A stretch of 53,191 nt of DNA from JAUUSJ01 sp051880475 (GCA_051880475.1 JBJEOA010000031.1:1-53191), one strand, 5' to 3'; shown: positions 35,501 to 42,753, counted from the first letter of the stretch. The notes: generated from the letters alone by a model not told the origin. Numbers and translations are program-made.

Positions 35501-37884
35501 ATATAAAACTCACCTGCATTTGTCGTTCCAGTGTACTCATAAACTAAGGCATCATTGAGGTCTTCGTGACCTGTCACAACAGGAGCCACCTCATATCCTG
35601 GATATGGATTTCCATTATAAGTGCTGTCTTTTGCTGCAACATCAATTGTCACCTCAGATCTGCATATCGCCTGCATCGTTACATTTCCATAAGCTAGCTT
35701 ATCTACTTTAACCGTAGTTCCTGGCTTATAGAGAGTCGTATCTCCAAAAGAGCTATTATCAGCAGCGAGAAAAGCTCCCGTTGTCTTCTCTCCGAATGAG
35801 GAATCCAATGTTCCTGCACCGACTTCTACCATCCAGCCAATAAACTTATCTGCTTTTGGTCCATTATATTCAGGAATTGTAATCTCTGTTTCTTTTGTCG
35901 TATAGTACTTCTGGCTAGCTAAGTCTGTCTCTGTCGCATCTTGGAAACTTATTGTGCTATAAGGATTTTGGCTTTCTGTAACCTCTGTTGGATTTGTGCT
36001 GTCACCTTTATTTCCTATGTCTCCACCACTTCCGCCGTCTCCAGCGTATCCGTATGCGTAGTTACCTGCTTTAGATTTAACCCATGCTTGTGCGCCCTGA
36101 CCGCCAGTTGGCAAAGTACCAGATAAAGAAACTTTTGTTTTATTCGAATCTCTATCCTCAGAGCCGAACTTGTTATCGCTAGCCCAAGCTCCGCCTGTTC
36201 CACTTACAGCTCCGTATCCAGCTCCACCGCCGCCGCCACCGACGAACCAAAGACCCCAGATATAAGCAGCAGATCCGCCGCCGCCACCTTGGCTTCCACC
36301 AGTTCCGCCTTTTCCAATCGATGCTCCAGCGTATCCAGCTCCGCCGCCGCCACCGCCAGCTCCGCCAGCGATACCTCTAACAAAACCATTAGAGTAATAA
36401 GTTGCGTCAGTTCCTCGATTTCCTCCAGAGCCTCCAGCGGTTCCTGCCTCGCCACCAGTTACTGTAAACTGGACGGAACCTTTATACAAGTCTCCCATCG
36501 CACTCGCTCTGCTTCCTGATGCACCCTTAGCTCCATCAATTCCATAGAAAGAGCCATTATCGTCATAAGGAAAACTTTTAGAAGCTCCGCCTTTTCCAGC
36601 TCCATATCCACCGGTTCCGCCTTTTGTACCGATACCAGCGCCAGCTCCGCCGCCGCCATATCCGCCGTCTCCGCCTTTTCCAGAGTATACTAAACCTTGC
36701 TCCACTATTCTCGTATAGGCATACCTTCCGTCTTCACCGTTTTGACCGTTTGCTGCTTTTCCACCAGTGGCAACTACCTTTCCTTCTCCAAGAAAGACTA
36801 ATTTTGCTCCGCTTGGCAGTTCGATACCAGCTCCACCGCCACTAGTACCTGAGGCATTGCCTCCTTTTGCTGTCAGTGTAATACCAGATGGAATATAGAT
36901 ATATACTACCTGATTGGAATTAATCTTCAATCCAGATTCTGCTGTACTTCCATTAAATGTCAAATTCTCTTTGAGATAGTAAATACCTGTATTAAGGTAG
37001 GCGTTTGTACTTTTTAGTTCTTTTACTTCAAACTGAACTCCAGTTTTTAATGTGCTTAAGCAGTAATAGGAAAAATGCTCTGCATTTACTTCTACATTGC
37101 CTGCGTTCACATCTACATCTGTAGAAAGTTCTTCTACGTTCTTTAAATCATTGTCAGCATGGAATACTTGGATATCCTCTGTATTCTCATCTGTATTGAT
37201 ATTAGAAAAAGATACCTTTGTCTGTCCTTTTTCTGTATCAGGCTGAATCTCTGCGCCGTCTTTGTCTTTGATTGTAATATCAAATACGATTAGGTCACTA
37301 GATTCTTCTGTTGTTCCAACTCCAAAATCGTCCACGCCCTCTGCTGCGAGTTTTTTCAACTCCTTCGTGATCTCATCCATAATCTTAGAATCGGAATTGT
37401 TTTGCTCCTCTACTGTCTCCTTGAATGCATTGACAGTAGCCTCATCGGAAACTTTTTCTACAGAAAGAGTAGCTCCCTCTGGGAATACTCCTTCATCCGC
37501 AGTAACCGATACCTGCACTCCATCGACATTCTCTGTCTGATGGAAGGCAACTTCTTTTGGTGCTTCTTCTGTAACAGGAGCAACTTCTGTTGTCGCTTCC
37601 TGCGTGACAGGAGCAACCTCTGTTGTCGCTTCCTCTGTGGCAGGAGCAATTTCTGTTGTCACTTCCTGCGTGACAGGAGCAACTTCTGTTATCTCAGTCT
37701 GCTCCATCTCTTCGGATGACTCTTCCATAAGACTGTCTGAATTTTCATCCGTTTGCCCCTGCGCAACAATCGATTGGTCCTCTGTGTTAATCTCTGCTCC
37801 TAATGCATTTGATGGTATCATACCAACTGTCAATAAAAAGCAAAGCATAAACGAAAGGACTCTCTTCCATTGTTTTTGCTTCAT
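29536..37884 (-). CDS. Giant 2782-aa cell-surface protein (MBG/YDG, Gly-rich, Fn3)
   Basis: Exported adhesin-like protein. The start is set at the ATG at 37884, preceded by AGGAGGATTAAAT; the open frame runs further to 37926 without a site. A signal peptide (MKQKQWKRVLSFMLCF to about residue 30) is followed by Thr/Glu/Ala-rich repeats (about 60-110) and a Gly-rich block (about 380-630, GGGGAGAGIG type) like the Gly-rich domain of ALK-type proteins. Next come many MBG/YDG-type beta-sandwich repeats (about 770-2330; YNGNPYPG, FTYDGEKHLP, DRDYDGTVDV), a His/Cys HECVCG...ECEVCG segment, two more YSG/YTG repeats and two fibronectin type III domains at the end. No LPXTG motif or C-terminal membrane anchor is present. 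Its promoter shares operator repeats with the two-component genes. Confidence 0.93.
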   Translation of the reverse strand: MKQKQWKRVLSFMLCFLLTVGMIPSNALGAEINTEDQSIVAQGQTDENSDSLMEESSEEMEQTEITEVAPVTQEVTTEIAPATEEATTEVAPVTQEATTEVAPVTEEAPKEVAFHQTENVDGVQVSVTADEGVFPEGATLSVEKVSDEATVNAFKETVEEQNNSDSKIMDEITKELKKLAAEGVDDFGVGTTEESSDLIVFDITIKDKDGAEIQPDTEKGQTKVSFSNINTDENTEDIQVFHADNDLKNVEELSTDVDVNAGNVEVNAEHFSYYCLSTLKTGVQFEVKELKSTNAYLNTGIYYLKENLTFNGSTAESGLKINSNQVVYIYIPSGITLTAKGGNASGTSGGGAGIELPSGAKLVFLGEGKVVATGGKAANGQNGEDGRYAYTRIVEQGLVYSGKGGDGGYGGGGAGAGIGTKGGTGGYGAGKGGASKSFPYDDNGSFYGIDGAKGASGSRASAMGDLYKGSVQFTVTGGEAGTAGGSGGNRGTDATYYSNGFVRGIAGGAGGGGGGAGYAGASIGKGGTGGSQGGGGGSAAYIWGLWFVGGGGGGAGYGAVSGTGGAWASDNKFGSEDRDSNKTKVSLSGTLPTGGQGAQAWVKSKAGNYAYGYAGDGGSGGDIGNKGDSTNPTEVTESQNPYSTISFQDATETDLASQKYYTTKETEITIPEYNGPKADKFIGWMVEVGAGTLDSSFGEKTTGAFLAADNSSFGDTTLYKPGTTVKVDKLAYGNVTMQAICRSEVTIDVAAKDSTYNGNPYPGYEVAPVVTGHEDLNDALVYEYTGTTNAGEFYISNAAPTEAGDYELTIHVPYDNEDYYGRVDLKFTIQRADVQKVNLDNWTYKDAPKTPSVEAVAGSITKNDVVYTYKNQDSEDYTDVVPTNIGTHKVKATIAKTSNYNSGEVTADFTIHPKSLKTEMITLTPNHTMYEEGTEVTPVITVTDDDNETLTLGKDYEIVADESTTTATDSGEYKITISGKGNYGEKAVANWEIERKTMTPSVADVNVTYDRQYHSIAVTNIPAGAKITYRSDAEASESELGVMKGEFSKENPSFNEVREFSGKVRAYTVEYKIEAPNYYDYISQATITINPREMKIRWRDTEFTYDGEKHLPIATAFDLLGNDVCLVEVDGEQTQAGIYTATAIKLNNKNYKLPQDAQTTFTINKKPITISEITAVDRDYDGTVDVELEYGELENIVSGDYVRAYPLGLGEMADKNVGTDKSVTLPTIILYGSAANNYELVNLPQVKVNITPRPAEFAWSAENLTYTGKQLHMDAVVANKALEEDTFSLVLEEDKKTEVGEYTAKVVALGNDNYTLEGSASAEKDWSISYLEAPDAVLLGTEGDNDWHTSGVVVIPVEPKEEDDRIYQISTDEKNWVEYLEYSAEGEHTVEYYLKDTATGYITDKKTVSFKIDTELPTGEIKVGNSSFKTFLQNITFGYLFKDTVDVKITAEDAMSGVAKIEYVKVDPQTSQPTPDLELTEGDSFTMNANDKSVIYAVLTDEAGNRSVINSDGVVVYKDSKAVEAINYIKSTQEDVIAGLELNGNTVASIKVGDTVLTEGKEYIVNSDGNLVFNWEYLDTFQVGQYPITVSYNALGEADYIVGEKPKDSEITLIVSYIEANIEITNDISKIYDGKPVDAPTYTTNSDGTVKIQYLVDGVYTDKAPAKAGEYKVKITVLENENYSRAFTETDFTIKEATPVIELSDMDVFYNRKPAEYSASVTLVNNEEYIGEISYSYKKAGSEDEYTEGFPVVVGEYEVKAEIPAEVNYTAASKTAKLTIKTSEITISGIEAINKVYDGNTNAELDYSKVVLDGIIEGDEVSVTATGSFESKAAGNDKKVFISDLTLSGEDASNYKLAADGQQTETIADIAKKEITVTITPNGGTYGQEILKATAVLNDVVEGDEVPVKLTYTGTANDGTDIGQTEEAPTLAGTYTVTATIDNENYELIGETSAEFIVNRANPGLSVTAVPVKVYYDPNFTLEVSRESNETDPVFDSSNRNVATVDENGKVYIQGAGETTISVSMAETANYLADTKEVAITIKKKAGKLEVEQLVYNVTYGDPDFVISVIEEESESNVTFASDNDEVVTVDETGKVHIVGAGEAQIKVELPETEHYAAVAKTVIVNVAKAQGEGTVLLPGWTYDPDENTSNTPAVASRTNGVDHVTYLYKVKGAEDDTYVEKRPIDAGNYTLKAIFAATSNYLEVVCTTDFVIEKAKKPANTPEGENAKLTAKNSDKTAGDVTLPKGWSFDNNDAKLIPGGVITVGATYSDTKNYKEYKVEIQISQNPELIVNGTDTSYTIGIDKQAVIKSTGAASELKAVLVDNEQVEASNYEVADGSTIVTLKKAYLDTLSEGNHKVTLSYTVGSVDTTLKVNGHEWSKDWTYDETEHWHECVCGEKNDVEEHILQWIIDKEPVGVETGSRHQECEVCGYKGEAVEIPAKYLAMEKATIEVSSEEQIYSGTEKQPAVKVTDGEKELEQDVDYTVTYRNNINAGTATVEINGIGKYLGTVTKEFTIEKASIGNYTLTLSATKYSYSGSAKKPSTTVKDGSKTLKKDTDYTVSYKNNTNIGFGTVTVSGTGNYTGTLTAEISISPAKPSLSGFGKVTSGLTVNWSKVAGATGYEIYRSQNGGTYKKVKTITSGTTKSWTDTGATKNGAKYSYQVLAYAKVGSRTIKGSKSSSKSTYRLDTPTIRTLTSSKAKTVTATWNSNKEASGYYIQYSTTSNFSNAKYVDVKGTKNVSKAISKLTSKRRYYVRMRSYKTVGGAKYNSAWSTVKSVVVK
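35990..36850 (-). repeat. Glycine-rich coding region
   Basis: About 0.8 kb of GGN-rich codons in the giant surface protein, with local GC far above its surroundings. The bias opens long antisense frames that are not genes. Encoded repeats include GGDGGYGGGGAG, GGGGGGAGYGA and GKGGTGGSQGGGGG. Confidence 0.75.
37563..37700 (-). repeat. 33-bp tandem repeats in the surface-protein gene
   Basis: Three full units (37580-37612, 37613-37645, 37646-37678) and partial flanking copies encode the 11-residue unit TTEVAPVTQEV and variants. Unit length preserves the reading frame, so copy number could vary without disrupting the protein. Confidence 0.85.
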
Positions 37885-38087
37885 ATTTAATCCTCCTTTC
37901 TCTTTTCCTCTGACGAGGTAAAACAATATAAATGTTTTTAGGCTTGATATATCGAATATCTCACCTGCCTTTTACAGGCATCATTATATGAATCTTTTAA
38001 TGTTTTATCACACCCCTTTTATCACAGCAAATATTCCTTAAAATTTTTCTAATATTATATATATGAAGCTTTGCTGTACAAAATTTT
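37885..38087 (-). other. Long 5' leader of the giant surface protein
   Basis: About 200 nt separate the predicted transcription start from the ATG. Small hairpins such as GCCTGTAAAAGGC and CCTCGTCAGAGG are present, the latter close to the AGGAGG site. No known riboswitch class was recognised; in particular the GEMM (c-di-GMP) core is not seen. Confidence 0.45.
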
Positions 38088-38093
38088 TCTTTG

Positions 38094-38126
38094 ATTATAA
38101 CATCCCTTTTGTAACCAAACCGTAAC
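38094..38126 (-). promoter_or_regulatory. SARP-like promoter of the giant surface protein
   Basis: Minus strand: GTTACGGTTTGGTTAC, two GTTAC half-sites with an 11-bp period (plus-strand GTAAC at 38122-38126 and 38111-38115), then exactly 11 bp to the -10 TATAAT (38094-38099). There is no good TTGACA. The same layout precedes the genes at 38165 and 39367. Confidence 0.75.
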
Positions 38127-38164
38127 TTATAGTAAGTTTTTTGTTTATTTTTTTTAAAAAAATT

Positions 38165-38392
38165 TTAGCTCTCATCCTCTCTCTTAGATGAATGTATATA
38201 CAGTTTCCACCTAGACAAAAATCCGATATCAAAAACAATATTTTTTACTTTTTTACACTGCGAACATTCATATTTATAAATACAATAATAACAATCTTCA
38301 GGCTGTAAATTTATATGATACTTTTCATTGATACATTTTCTACATAGTTCTCCAAAATCCTCTTTTCTTAGTCTTCTTAGTCTTTTGCTCAT
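38165..38392 (-). CDS. Small Cys-rich protein in the SARP-like regulon
   Basis: A 75-aa protein with a basic start (MSKRLRRLRKEDF) and six to seven Cys in pairs: LCRKC, EDCYYC, YECSQC. This fits a small zinc-binding or Fe-S protein; no family name is recognised. The ATG follows a GAAAGGAGATAT site. It has its own promoter with the same 11-bp GTTAC repeats as its two neighbours, so it is expressed under the same regulator, perhaps as an accessory factor for the surface protein (inference). Confidence 0.75.
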   Translation of the reverse strand: MSKRLRRLRKEDFGELCRKCINEKYHINLQPEDCYYCIYKYECSQCKKVKNIVFDIGFLSRWKLYIHSSKREDES

Positions 38393-38424
38393 GATGTCAT
38401 ATCTCCTTTCTCATTATTTTTATT

Positions 38425-38457
38425 AATATATCATTTTCACTGTAACTATATCGTAAC
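38425..38457 (-). promoter_or_regulatory. SARP-like promoter of the Cys-rich protein
   Basis: Minus strand: GGTTACGATATAGTTAC, two GTTAC half-sites with an 11-bp period (plus-strand GTAAC at 38453-38457 and 38442-38446), then exactly 11 bp to a TATATT -10 (38425-38430). Confidence 0.72.
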
Positions 38458-38497
38458 CGAAGTTACATCTTTTTCTTTTACAGTATTTTTTTTGCAT

Positions 38498-38536
38498 AAA
38501 AAAACGCTTCTTTACTTAACTTAGCAAAGAAACGTT
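38498..38536 (-). terminator. Terminator of the two-component operon
   Basis: On the minus strand AACGTTTCTTTGCT pairs with AGTAAAGAAGCGTT (small mismatches) and is followed by seven T. It lies 16 bp beyond the response-regulator stop codon. Confidence 0.85.
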
Positions 38537-38551
38537 TCTTTTATTCCTATT

Positions 38552-39355
38552 TTATCTTTCCCACGCAGTTTTCAGACTATAAAGCTGTGCGTTTCTAGGT
38601 TCCGTCCAAGAGTACCGTCTTAGATACTCGCCGCTGTAGCTTTCTATCGCTCTCTTATCTCCTGACAAAATTCGATGTAAATCGCAATCTACCTGATCTA
38701 TAACGAGATATTTTCTATTTCCTTCTGATGCAATAATATTATTGATTCCCTTCTCCTTTAACACATCATACATTCTCTTATATGTCATTCGATACAAAGA
38801 GTGAAGACTTTCGTCCGCTAAGCGCTCTGGCCATAAGCAGGAAATGGCTTCTCCTGCTGTCACTCCTGAATTTCCTTTATCCACAAAAAACGCAAATAAT
38901 TCTTCTGCCTTTGGGCGTCTCCATATCACTCTCTCCCCGTCCACTGTGACAACTAAATCTGGTATTGTCTGTATCACAACCCGTTTTTTCGGACGATAAC
39001 GTATTAATGATGCCCTCTCTAGCGCTTCTCTTATCTCTTGACTCGTATAAGGTTTTAGCATATAACCGATGGCATTGACTCTAAAAGCGTCTAAAGCGTA
39101 CTGTTCAAATGCAGTTATAAAAATCACCCGAATATTACAATCAATTTCTTTTAAATACCTCGCAAGCTCAATTCCATTTATTCCAGACATCTCTATATCT
39201 AAAAAAGCGACATCCACAGGATTCTTTTTAGCCCATTCCAATGCGACTTCTGCGTCAGAAAATAAATGAAGACTTTCTATCTCCGATAATTTTTTTGACT
39301 TCATCTTAAAATTATCTAATGCTGGCTGTTCGTCATCTACACAGATTACTCTCAT
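38552..39355 (-). CDS. Response regulator with SARP-like DNA-binding domain
   Basis: A 267-aa regulator. The receiver domain (1-120) has the acidic pocket (VDDE), phosphoacceptor Asp53 (AFLDIEMSG), Thr81 and Lys101 (LKPYT). The output domain (about 122-267) is OmpR/SARP-like: DGERVIWRRPKAEELFAFF, AISCLWPE, SLYRMTYKRMYDVL, ASEGNRKYLV, then a short BTAD-like tail (YSGEYLRRYSWTEP). It is not LytTR although the partner kinase is LytS-like. SARP proteins bind direct repeats with an 11-bp period, which is what the nearby promoters show. It is encoded 11 bp after its sensor kinase. Confidence 0.9.
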   Translation of the reverse strand: MRVICVDDEQPALDNFKMKSKKLSEIESLHLFSDAEVALEWAKKNPVDVAFLDIEMSGINGIELARYLKEIDCNIRVIFITAFEQYALDAFRVNAIGYMLKPYTSQEIREALERASLIRYRPKKRVVIQTIPDLVVTVDGERVIWRRPKAEELFAFFVDKGNSGVTAGEAISCLWPERLADESLHSLYRMTYKRMYDVLKEKGINNIIASEGNRKYLVIDQVDCDLHRILSGDKRAIESYSGEYLRRYSWTEPRNAQLYSLKTAWER

Positions 39356-39366
39356 TTTTCATCCTC

Positions 39367-41148
39367 CTAATTATTTTTCCTCTTCTGATAAGGTATCGTC
39401 ATTATTACTTTCGTTCCCTTCTCTGGCCAGCTTCTTATATCTATCTTGCCATTTACCATATTCTCAAGACGAAAACGAACATTATCAATGCCAACCGACT
39501 CCTCTTTTTTTATCTGTGTCATATCAAATCCAACCCCGTCATCTTCAATAATAATACTAATATTTTTTTCGTCACTTTTCGTATGAATTGTAATGACTCC
39601 TCCACCCTTTTTAGGAAGAAGTCCATGCTTAATAGCATTTTCCACTATCGGCTGTAAAACAAGTGGCGGTATCTTAAAATCCGTCACCTCAAGCTCTTTC
39701 TCAAATCGAATCTTATCTCCAAAACGTACCTGCTGTAACGCAATATAATCCTCCAAATGGCTCATTGATTTAAAAAACGGCTCTGGCACATCTTCTCTCA
39801 TAATATCGATATTCTTTCTTAAATACCTAGAAAATCGTATCAGCGTTTCATCTGCTTTTTTCGGGTCATACTCACACATCCCGCTGACAGCATTCAGTAT
39901 ATTAAAGATAAAATGTGATCTTATCTGACTCGTAGAGAGAATAATTCTGCTATTTCGCAATTTTTCTGTCAATATCTTTGTTTTTGCCGCCTCACTATGA
40001 TTGACCGCTATCAACTTTGCCGCCCATATAAGATGAAAGATAAATACTAGGAAAAATACAATCTTGATTATAAGACCATTCGTCCAAATATTTACCCGGG
40101 CATTCACAAGTTCTAAAAGAAAGAACCCCGACACGATTATGTACGAGAGAAGAAGCATTTTTATAGATTTTGTCCTCTGTCCATACTCCTTAACACATAA
40201 ATAAATTAATACAAGCGATACAGCCGCCTGTACAGGTGCCCAATACATACCACTATCATATACGGTAATGATATCTGCAAAAGAAAGTAATAAAAGAATC
40301 CCAATAACAACGCCTGATATCACTGCCATACAGTCTACAATCCTCTTTCTCTTTCCTGTAATTGTCTTTCTTATGCAGTCCGTAAGCCCTAGTGCAGAAA
40401 AAAAGATACAGCATTGTCTCATGCAAGTATTGAGTACAATCATCCTACTTTTATACTCTAAATCAACAGTATCTAATAAAATATAACCACTCACAAAAAG
40501 AGAGAAAAAACCCATACTCCACAATAAATCACCAGAAGGATTCCTCTGCAAGAAATATCCAATTGCCGTACCAATTAAGGCAATCGAAACAACGAGAATA
40601 AAAAGTCCCACTACCCAATAAGGTCTGCTCTCCCCTACCGCACGCTCCTGTAACGCCATACCAGATCCATAACATAACGATTTAAAAAATTGTTTATAAG
40701 CGTCGCTATTGCCATAGTGATGTGGATTATGTAACTGTATTTCTATCTCGTCTTTTAACGTTTCTTCCTCATAGAGCCAACCGCTCCAGTACGCCCCACA
40801 TGTCATCCCCGAAGCGACCTCTCCCGTCTCGCCAGATTCAAAAACAGTTTTTCCATTTACCAATATTTTAACTCCGATATGATTTAGATAAAAACTAATA
40901 TACATAGGGGTTTTCTCATTAAACTCCCCTCTCAATATAAGGTCCCCGTCATATGCCGACAGATTTGCATTTTCATCAAATACCTTCCACTCGCCATCTC
41001 CTTGTTTATATTCTCCGATAAACGTTGCATCCAAAACAAACGAAGGCGTTGATTGATTTGTTATCTGGCGCATATGAAAGATTAATACTCCAGCTAAAAG
41101 AAATAGTACTATATACCCAATTATATCCAGTCGCAACTTTTTTGTCAT
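39367..41148 (-). CDS. Multi-span sensor histidine kinase (LytS/YpdA-like)
   Basis: A 593-aa sensor. The start is set at the ATG at 41148, 7 nt after AAGGAG; the frame stays open to 41235, but that part contains the promoter. Order: one N-terminal span, an extracytoplasmic domain of about 140 residues (beta-rich, jelly-roll-like, as in 7TMR-DISM proteins), seven spans (about 185-385), a short linker, His-kinase domain with phosphoacceptor His near 412 (SQIRSHFIFNILNAV), N-box VENAIKHG and EDDGVGFD. It probably phosphorylates the SARP-like regulator. The input is unknown; the extracellular domain suggests a carbohydrate or envelope cue. Confidence 0.9.
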   Translation of the reverse strand: MTKKLRLDIIGYIVLFLLAGVLIFHMRQITNQSTPSFVLDATFIGEYKQGDGEWKVFDENANLSAYDGDLILRGEFNEKTPMYISFYLNHIGVKILVNGKTVFESGETGEVASGMTCGAYWSGWLYEEETLKDEIEIQLHNPHHYGNSDAYKQFFKSLCYGSGMALQERAVGESRPYWVVGLFILVVSIALIGTAIGYFLQRNPSGDLLWSMGFFSLFVSGYILLDTVDLEYKSRMIVLNTCMRQCCIFFSALGLTDCIRKTITGKRKRIVDCMAVISGVVIGILLLLSFADIITVYDSGMYWAPVQAAVSLVLIYLCVKEYGQRTKSIKMLLLSYIIVSGFFLLELVNARVNIWTNGLIIKIVFFLVFIFHLIWAAKLIAVNHSEAAKTKILTEKLRNSRIILSTSQIRSHFIFNILNAVSGMCEYDPKKADETLIRFSRYLRKNIDIMREDVPEPFFKSMSHLEDYIALQQVRFGDKIRFEKELEVTDFKIPPLVLQPIVENAIKHGLLPKKGGGVITIHTKSDEKNISIIIEDDGVGFDMTQIKKEESVGIDNVRFRLENMVNGKIDIRSWPEKGTKVIMTIPYQKRKNN

Positions 41149-41194
41149 CTCTATACTCCTTGTCTCATTGTGCAAAAATCTCATATTCCAAAGT

Positions 41195-41238
41195 ATTATA
41201 GCAACCCTTCCGTAACCGAACCGTAACCGAACCATAAC
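41195..41238 (-). promoter_or_regulatory. SARP-like promoter of the two-component operon
   Basis: Minus strand: GTTAT and two GTTAC half-sites, each 11 bp apart with a GGTTCG linker (plus strand 41234-41238, 41223-41227, 41212-41216), then exactly 11 bp to the -10 TATAAT (41195-41200). Three repeats here against two at the other promoters; implies autoregulation. Confidence 0.78.
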
Positions 41239-41265
41239 TTATTAATACTAAGAACAAGTCGTTTC

Positions 41266-42753
41266 CTACTCCACACATTCTCTCAATTTCTCTAAAATTT
41301 TCACCATACCAAGCGTATCTAAATTACAATAGGCAAGAAGCTCCTCCCTAATTTTTATTTTTTCTTTTTCACTATATTTTGGAAGCTCACAAAATATATT
41401 CATCGCCTCTTCCCCGTTATGAACACCATCTAGCGTGTGATAATCATACTCCCTCTGCTTTGGATAAAGAGCAGGGAGAACTGCCTTCATAGAGTGAGAG
41501 CCCTCCATTTCCTTACAGTAATAACTATAATCTTTAAATGGCAGCATTAAATCTCTCATATTTTTTTGGATATTGGTAAGATGTTCCCTTAAATCTGGAT
41601 AAAGCTGCGCAAGATTTTTTAAGACACTTTTTTCAAATCCCATATTATAGGCAAGAATACAAATATTTCTCGGAATATGTCTGCAAAGATGCTCCGCCAC
41701 CGCTCGTCTTGGGTCTTTCCCCTCTCTCGCTAAAAATTCATAATGTTCTAGCTTGGCTCCTTCCTTTTTCAAAACATGGAGAGAATACTGAAATGGAATT
41801 GGCTGATAAGGTCTCACTCCCTCATATTCTGGCACAGCCTGCTGAAACGTCTCAAAATCCAAAAAATAAAGAGGATAACTTATGGTATCTAAAAACTTTT
41901 TTATCTCATCCTTTTTAATTGTCGGCTCTTTATTATAAACTTCTGTCTCAACTTGTAATTTTTGCCCCTCTAAAAGCTCAACTCCTTCTCTTAGCACATC
42001 CGAAAAACTTATTATTCCCGCATAATAAAGCTCATACCGCTCTCTCGCGTGAAGACCATGAATTGAAAAAACAGAAGGCTCTATAATATTTTGGTGACAA
42101 TACTGCCTATAATGACATTGGACGGGCAAATAGCACTGTTCACCGATTTCTTTTTTTACTTCTTTTTTCTGCTTTTTTATATTTTTTAATAACTTTATCT
42201 TATTTTTCGTCTCTTTTTGTCGCTGTATCACTTCTTTTGTACAGTCTTCTAACAAGAAAAGCTTATCTAAATCAAGCTCTTTCTCCCTTATATATTTGCC
42301 ATTAATATGCATATAAAATAATTTCTCTATCTCTTTCCCAGTGGCATTTGACAAAACATAATACTCATATGCCATTGTATCATAGTATCTAACCTTTGTT
42401 TTTGTCGAGGGATGAATATCGATTATATATATTTTATCTTCTCTAATTATAAACATATCTACTGTACAAAATGCGCCATCATAACAAAATGTTGCGTTGG
42501 CAATCTTACTCTCTCCCGCCTCTAAAAACTCTCTTGTCTGTCTTAGCATCTCTTCCTCTGTCATATATCTTGATACCTCAACACAAGAACCAAAATACTG
42601 CCTCGCCGCTTTCTCTGTCGCATCCCATATTCTCTTTCTTGAAGGATCTTCCACCTTCACGGCAGCCTCAGGCATATTTTTATCTAGCCAAAGCATTTTT
42701 GGACATTGAAATCCTCTCGTATATTCTGTCTTTGTCATATGTTTCACACTCAT
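41266..42753 (-). CDS. DUF2779 nuclease (Cas4-like plus DEDD exonuclease-like)
   Basis: A 495-aa protein. The N-terminal half resembles Cas4/RecB nucleases: FQCPKMLWLD with an early Cys, DMFIIREDKIYIIDIHPSTK as a degenerate D...(E)xK core, and a Cys cluster QCYLPVQCHYRQYCH (about 205-220) that could hold an Fe-S cluster. The C-terminal half (about 290-495) is the DUF2779 domain with YFLDFETFQ, AYNMGFEKSVL and YCNLDTLGMV, the DEDD-type 3'-5' exonuclease pattern. The family's role is not established; DNA repair or defence is possible. It is transcribed alone, between strong terminators and the two-component promoter. Confidence 0.85.
   Translation of the reverse strand: MSVKHMTKTEYTRGFQCPKMLWLDKNMPEAAVKVEDPSRKRIWDATEKAARQYFGSCVEVSRYMTEEEMLRQTREFLEAGESKIANATFCYDGAFCTVDMFIIREDKIYIIDIHPSTKTKVRYYDTMAYEYYVLSNATGKEIEKLFYMHINGKYIREKELDLDKLFLLEDCTKEVIQRQKETKNKIKLLKNIKKQKKEVKKEIGEQCYLPVQCHYRQYCHQNIIEPSVFSIHGLHARERYELYYAGIISFSDVLREGVELLEGQKLQVETEVYNKEPTIKKDEIKKFLDTISYPLYFLDFETFQQAVPEYEGVRPYQPIPFQYSLHVLKKEGAKLEHYEFLAREGKDPRRAVAEHLCRHIPRNICILAYNMGFEKSVLKNLAQLYPDLREHLTNIQKNMRDLMLPFKDYSYYCKEMEGSHSMKAVLPALYPKQREYDYHTLDGVHNGEEAMNIFCELPKYSEKEKIKIREELLAYCNLDTLGMVKILEKLRECVE

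Noticed and set aside
36015..36659. Several antisense and alternative-frame ORFs of 60-85 aa
   Set aside because: They arise from the GGN codon bias of the glycine-rich block in the adhesin gene.
37885..38087. c-di-GMP riboswitch in the adhesin leader
   Set aside because: A long leader before an adhesin invites this, but the GEMM-I and GEMM-II conserved cores are not present.
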